Assembly (NCBI GenBank): GCA_003993805.1
Contig: RSEF01000019.1
Span: 5,332,117 to 5,396,116, forward strand
Direction: 5' to 3'
Origin: Himantopus leucocephalus
Lineage: Eukaryota > Chordata > Aves > Charadriiformes > Recurvirostridae
Length of the DNA stretch: 64,000 bases
The position numbers were made by a program, and so were the translations under genes. The notes beneath the pieces are model-generated. The model was not told the origin of the DNA and ran no database searches. It saw nothing but the letters and a program-made list of their open reading frames with translations. Position 1 is the stretch's first letter. Every line of letters begins with the position of its first letter. Below are positions 60,788 to 64,000 of this stretch, one piece after another.

Positions 60788-60793
60788 AATAAA
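60788..60793 (+). terminator. AP2B1: Candidate distal poly(A) signal AATAAA
   Basis: AATAAA in the context gtcAATAAActcatttcc, followed at 60811-60830 by the GT-rich element ctggctgtgtgtggctctgt. The spacing of about 20 nt to the GT element is ideal for cleavage and polyadenylation. This is the strongest 3'-end signal between the AP2B1 stop and RASL10B. Confidence 0.65.
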
Positions 60794-61575
60794 CTCATTT
60801 CCACGACGCTCTGGCTGTGTGTGGCTCTGTGGGGCTGGAGAGAGCATCCCATTCCCCTGTTTTGGCCCCGTCTGCTGGAGCAGGCGAGGCTGGGTTTGGT
60901 GGGATGGAGGTGGTTTGCTCACTGGGAGCCGTTTGTCCTTCTGTTTTCACCAGCCACTTCTCTACAGCGGAGACCCCCCAAAATAGGGGCTTGCACGGCA
61001 AGGAGGTAGCAAGCATCCTCGGTTCTCTGCCTCCAGCTGCTGCTCTCTTCTCATCTCGAAGGGCAGCGGGAAAAGGGCTCTGGCTCGCAGGGGGCACTGG
61101 CACCCGGACACTGACAGCCTCTGGTGAGTAGCGGGAGGAAGATGGATGTACCCATTTAGCCCTTTCTGTGCCCCAGGTGGGCTTTGCAAAACGCGACCTC
61201 CTTTCCCTGCGAGGAAATGATAAAATCATGTGAGTCGGCGATGCATTCGGATTGCTCTGGGCCAGTGCTGGGATCTTCCAGAGGGCTTTGCCGTCGCCGG
61301 TCCTGTCTCAGGCAGGATGGCTTGGGCTGCAAAACCTCTGTACCAGGCCAGAGCCAAGCTCAGGCAGCCCCAAACTCGGCCCTCGAAGTGACCAGAAATG
61401 CACCAAGCCAAGAAGTGGGTGTGAGAGGTGCTGCGCTCCGGCAGAGCAACTCTTTCCCTCGCCCCTGCCCAGCCGTGGCGTAACGGCACGTGGAGACCAG
61501 GTAACTTCCACCCTCCGAGGACCTGAGGTGGCGGGTACCCAATCAGCCCGTGGTGCGCTGCACAGGGGCGGTTTG

Positions 61576-61675
61576 NNNNNNNNNNNNNNNNNNNNNNNNN
61601 NNNNNNNNNNNNNNNNNNNNNNNNNNNNNNNNNNNNNNNNNNNNNNNNNNNNNNNNNNNNNNNNNNNNNNNNNNN
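61576..61675. other. Assembly gap (100 N) in GC-rich DNA
   Basis: Exactly 100 Ns, a placeholder of unknown true size. It abuts the CpG-rich block, so GC-related sequencing dropout is likely. A noncoding RASL10B first exon could be partly missing here. Confidence 0.9.
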
Positions 61676-62010
61676 CCGGTACCCCCCAACCTGCCCCAGC
61701 CCCAGCGCACCCCCACCCCCCCGCGGGCCGGTGCCGGGGGATGCTGCGGTGCCCGCCGCGGGGAGAACATCCCCCCGGGAGGGTCGGGGTGGGGTGCGGG
61801 GTGCGGGGTGCTGCCGCGGGGGGTCGGGGGTTGCTCCTCCGGCTGCCCCCGGTGTCGCGGGGTGGCCAAGGTCGCGCCGGGGATCGGGGCATCATTCCCG
61901 GGAGCAGCCTGCGAGCCTCCGCCCGGCCCTGAGCTCGGCCTTGTCCTGAGCACCCCCCGCCCCCGGCTGGTCCCCGCTCTGCCACCCCACCGTGGGGCCA
62001 CCCTGGCTGC
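61676..62010 (+). promoter_or_regulatory. CpG- and G-run-rich block, candidate RASL10B promoter
   Basis: Immediately after the second assembly gap the sequence is extremely GC-rich with many CpGs (ccccgcgggccgg, gccgccgcgg, gctgccgcgg). It contains consecutive G runs (61777-61794 and a GGGGTGC repeat to 61812) able to form a G-quadruplex. It lies 1.8-2.2 kb upstream of the RASL10B start and after the AP2B1 poly(A) signals, the expected place for a CpG-island promoter and noncoding first exon. No TSS can be read from the sequence. Confidence 0.5.
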
Positions 62011-63147
62011 GTCCCCACTCTGCGCCTCAGTTTCCCGCGGTGGCACGCTGGCGTGAGATGCTCATGGGGCCGGGAGCCGTCAGGTTGGCCTCTGACGCTT
62101 CAGGGTGCCAGCCCGCTTTCCGGGGCCCGTTAGCCCGCTCCCCCCATGCCTGGTCCCTGTGTGCCAGCTCAGAGGGGGACGGGGCTTTTTGGGGTGACAC
62201 GGCAGGGCTCAGCCTGCTCCGCAGTTCAGGGCAGTCCTGCGGGCTCCGGGGCTCCGGCTGTGTCACTCCATCACCCCCCGGCCCCGCAGAGGAGCTGGGG
62301 TTGCTTCCGCGAGGAGGAAGGGTTTGTGGGGACAGGGTTGTCCCTGCAGCAGAGTGGCCCCCAGGACTTGCGATGACAGTGCTTGGTGCTGGCGGAGAAA
62401 GGCCCCGGCAGGGCTGGGGGCTCCTCCAGCCCGCCCCATTTCCCTATATGCGGCATATGGATATGGTCCCGCTGCCAGGGCTGGAGCGAGCGGGTCCCCA
62501 GGGGCAGTCAGCACCCCGGGGGGACAGTCCCAGCGGCACGGTGTGCCGTGTCCCCCAGCCCTGGGCACAAACCCGCCCTGCTGCCCTTGGGGCTGGATCA
62601 GGCCCTGCTGAAGGCCCCCAGCCCCGGTGTGAGGAGGGTGAGGATGGTGAGGATGGTGTGATCCACAGCCCAGCCTGGGAGACCGTGGGAAACTCAGCCT
62701 TCCCAGCACCCAGCAGCAGGGACCTCCATGGCCGAGTTCTCCTTGGGGCAAATAACCCCCGTCAAAACAGGCAGGACAGGGTGGTTTGAACCTGCAGCTT
62801 TCCGCCAGCTCAGGGGTGGCTGCCCTGTGCTTTGGGGGTGGTTTTCAGGGCAAACAGACCAGAGCATCACAAATTGGTAAAAGCATCCACACTTTGGGAT
62901 AAAGCACAAGCCGCTTCCTAGGAGTGGGAGCGAGCAGAAGTGGGACCCAGCCCATCGCCCTTGCTGTCCCCATCCCAGCTCCCAGTCAGGAGCCGGGTGA
63001 CAGGGGGTGTTTGGGCGACTCGGACTCGGCTCCCACATCCTCGTGTGGGGTTTATCACCCCGTGTCCCCCCTGCACGTATGGCCCTGCCCCGGGGGCCCC
63101 TCTGGCCTCACCACATGTGCCAGCGGCTCGTGGGCTCACCCCGTCAG

Positions 63148-63225
63148 CTGGCTCGGAAATTAGCCTCCATCAAGTTAATTGCCAAACCGCTCAAAGCCTG
63201 AAATTAAACATTAAAGCCGTCACTC
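63148..63225. promoter_or_regulatory. AT-rich island with homeodomain-type motifs upstream of RASL10B
   Basis: In otherwise GC-rich sequence this block carries aaattag, gttaattg, aaattaaac and cattaaag, several ATTA/TAAT cores within 70 bases. That clustering is typical of conserved enhancers bound by homeodomain factors. It lies about 650 bp before the RASL10B start. Function is inferred from composition alone. Confidence 0.35.
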
Positions 63226-63728
63226 GCAGGCACAGAGCAATCCCCCCCCGCCCCAGGAAAAGGCAATTCTGGCTGTCCAAGTGGAGGGAAGATGGATTCC
63301 CCAGCTTGGGGCGGCACCGGGATGGAGCGGCCGGTGACAGTCCCTGCAGGTGCTATGGGACAAGTCCCCAGCACGGCCAGGGACCCGCTGCTGCCGGGGC
63401 TGGGCAAACCCTGAGCTGCAGACAGTCCCTTTCCTGGACGTTTCCTTGCTCTGGTACCGAAAGGGCTGAAAGTGCCTGTGAGAACCTTACTCAAATCCTG
63501 GCTCTCCTTGGCTCTGCAGGGTGGGAGCCCCCGAGGGGGACCCTGGGGTCTCACAGTGCCGAGGCCCCCGCTGGGGACGTCACCCACCCCTGGGGGATGC
63601 TCCTGCTCCCCGAGGAGAAATATAAAGCTTTTCCATCGGTTCCTGCTCGAAAAAATACCACCCGAAGGAACAGTGGGATCTGCCAGGGAGGTCTCCAGGA
63701 TCTGACCAGCTTCTCCTTGGCCTTGCAG

Positions 63729-63845
63729 TGACGAGCTGTCCCGGAGGGGAAATGCATCCTGAATGGGGCTGAGGCCCCCTGCGCGGGAATATGCAGCCTC
63801 GGCGCCGTGGAGGCAGCACCAGGGCAGCGGCCGGCGTGCGACGGC
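63729..63845 (+). promoter_or_regulatory. RASL10B: Probable RASL10B 5' leader within the first coding exon, with upstream ATGs
   Basis: A good acceptor (pyrimidine-rich, ...ccttggccttgcag, ending 63728, with a ctgac branch-point-like motif near 63695) suggests the exon starts at 63729 and that a noncoding first exon lies upstream. The leader holds three ATGs out of frame with the start. The one at 63752 ends after six codons (TGA 63770-63772). Those at 63763 and 63791 open frames that overlap the RASL10B start. Exon start is inferred, not proven. Confidence 0.5.
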
Positions 63846-64000
63846 ATGGTGGCAACGTTCAAGATCGCCGTGCTGGGAGCCCAGGGCGTGGGCAAGAGCG
63901 CCATAGTCCGGCAGTTCCTCTACAACGAGTTCAGCGAGGTCTGCGTGCCCACCACGGCCCGCCGCGTCTACCTGCCCGCCGTCGTCATGAACGGCCACGT
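63846..64000 (+). CDS. RASL10B: Ras-like protein family member 10B, first coding exon (cut by window end)
   Basis: The frame begins [20 protein letters not shown] and continues through [20 protein letters not shown] to the window end, 51 full codons. G1/P-loop GAQGVGKS spans residues 11-18 and the G2 threonine is T36 in VPTT, both typical of RASL10-type Ras-like GTPases. RASL10B in human is about 203 residues. Start choice: the frame is closed by a TGA at 63729-63731, has no earlier in-frame ATG, and the ATG has G at -3 and +4. Position 13, equal to Ras Gly12, is Gln. The next-gene-after-AP2B1 context supports RASL10B over the paralogue RASL10A. Confidence 0.93.
   Translation, partial: MVATFKIAVLGAQGVGKSAIVRQFLYNEFSEVCVPTTARRVYLPAVVMNGH

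Larger units (their letters stand above)
58541..60815 (+). other. AP2B1: Probable AP2B1 3' UTR
   Basis: No recognisable coding sequence follows the AP2B1 stop here. The first 500 bases turn AU-rich near 58980-59035 (long T runs, TTTATA). An 8-mer GCACTTTA at 58979-58986 fits the miR-17/20/106 family seed. Candidate poly(A) signals are at 60186 and 60788. A UTR of about 2.3 kb is in line with the long AP2B1 3' UTR of mammals. The UTR extent is inferred from the signals only. Confidence 0.7.
60816..63728. other. Intergenic and probable RASL10B upstream / first-intron DNA
   Basis: Between the distal AP2B1 poly(A) signal and the RASL10B coding exon I see no recognisable protein. Long open frames (for example 61992-62789 and 62940-63731 on +) reflect high GC and rarity of stop codons. 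Notable pieces are the N gap at 61576, the CpG block at 61676-62010, a short tandem gtgaggatg repeat near 62635-62658, a TATAAA at 63621, and an AT-rich motif cluster at 63148-63225. Confidence 0.7.

Noticed and set aside
63621..63626. TATAAA as the RASL10B TATA box
   Set aside because: It lies in what looks like intron just before a good acceptor, and the CpG block upstream is a better promoter candidate; unsupported by any start-site evidence.
61992..63731. Two frames of about 264 codons on the plus strand upstream of RASL10B
   Set aside because: Stops are rare in this GC-rich DNA; the translations are Gly/Pro/Arg-rich without domains, and the second runs into the RASL10B splice acceptor.
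63204..63998. 264-codon minus-strand frame across the RASL10B start
   Set aside because: It is the antisense of a real coding exon and GC-rich leader; the plus strand carries the P-loop GTPase.
1..64000. tRNA or rRNA genes, CRISPR arrays or prokaryotic operons
   Set aside because: None seen; the window is spliced vertebrate sequence.

Overview
The window is vertebrate nuclear DNA, all of it explained by two neighbouring protein-coding genes on the + strand. It holds the 3' two-thirds of AP2B1, the beta2 (AP-2 beta) subunit of the clathrin adaptor AP-2, and then the first coding exon of RASL10B, a Ras-like small GTPase. The pairing matches the AP2B1-RASL10B order I know from human 17q12. Interspersed repeats are few and old (a CR1-like fragment, MIR/CORE-SINE-like relics, one palindromic DNA-transposon relic), and there are no Alu or L1 copies. 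With the near-mammalian protein sequence this suggests a sauropsid, most likely a bird; I cannot name the species.

Layout. 1-4815 is AP2B1 intron. Sixteen AP2B1 coding exons lie between 4816 and 58540. They join in phase and cover residues 176-512 and 599-951 in the numbering of the 951-residue human isoform. Residues 513-598 are absent. The intron where they belong contains a 100-N assembly gap (19482-19581), and counts from both ends give the same 86 missing codons, so the exon is almost certainly lost in the gap rather than from the gene. A probable 3' UTR runs from 58541 to about 60815 and ends at a good AATAAA plus GT-rich element. 60816-63728 is GC-rich and contains a second 100-N gap, a CpG- and G-run-rich block that is the best RASL10B promoter candidate, and an AT-rich motif cluster. 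RASL10B coding begins at 63846 and runs off the window after 51 full codons.

How the parts work together. The exons encode the C-terminal half of the beta2 trunk (HEAT-like solenoid), the hinge with its clathrin box, an optional 14-residue hinge cassette, and the two-part ear that binds clathrin and endocytic accessory proteins. The known ligand-binding residues of the ear are all present. RASL10B is a separate gene; nothing in the sequence links its function to AP-2.

Sequence quality. Several single Ns are flanked by near-identical direct repeats (around 880-1130, 1802-1844 and 30921-31174). These look like allelic or overlap duplications at contig joins, not biology. I found no undescribed biological system. 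The observations most worth following are the cassette exon behind a PTB-like pyrimidine tract, a GC-AG intron, two tandem GTACGT donors, a non-glycine P-loop position in RASL10B, and three upstream ATGs before the RASL10B start.
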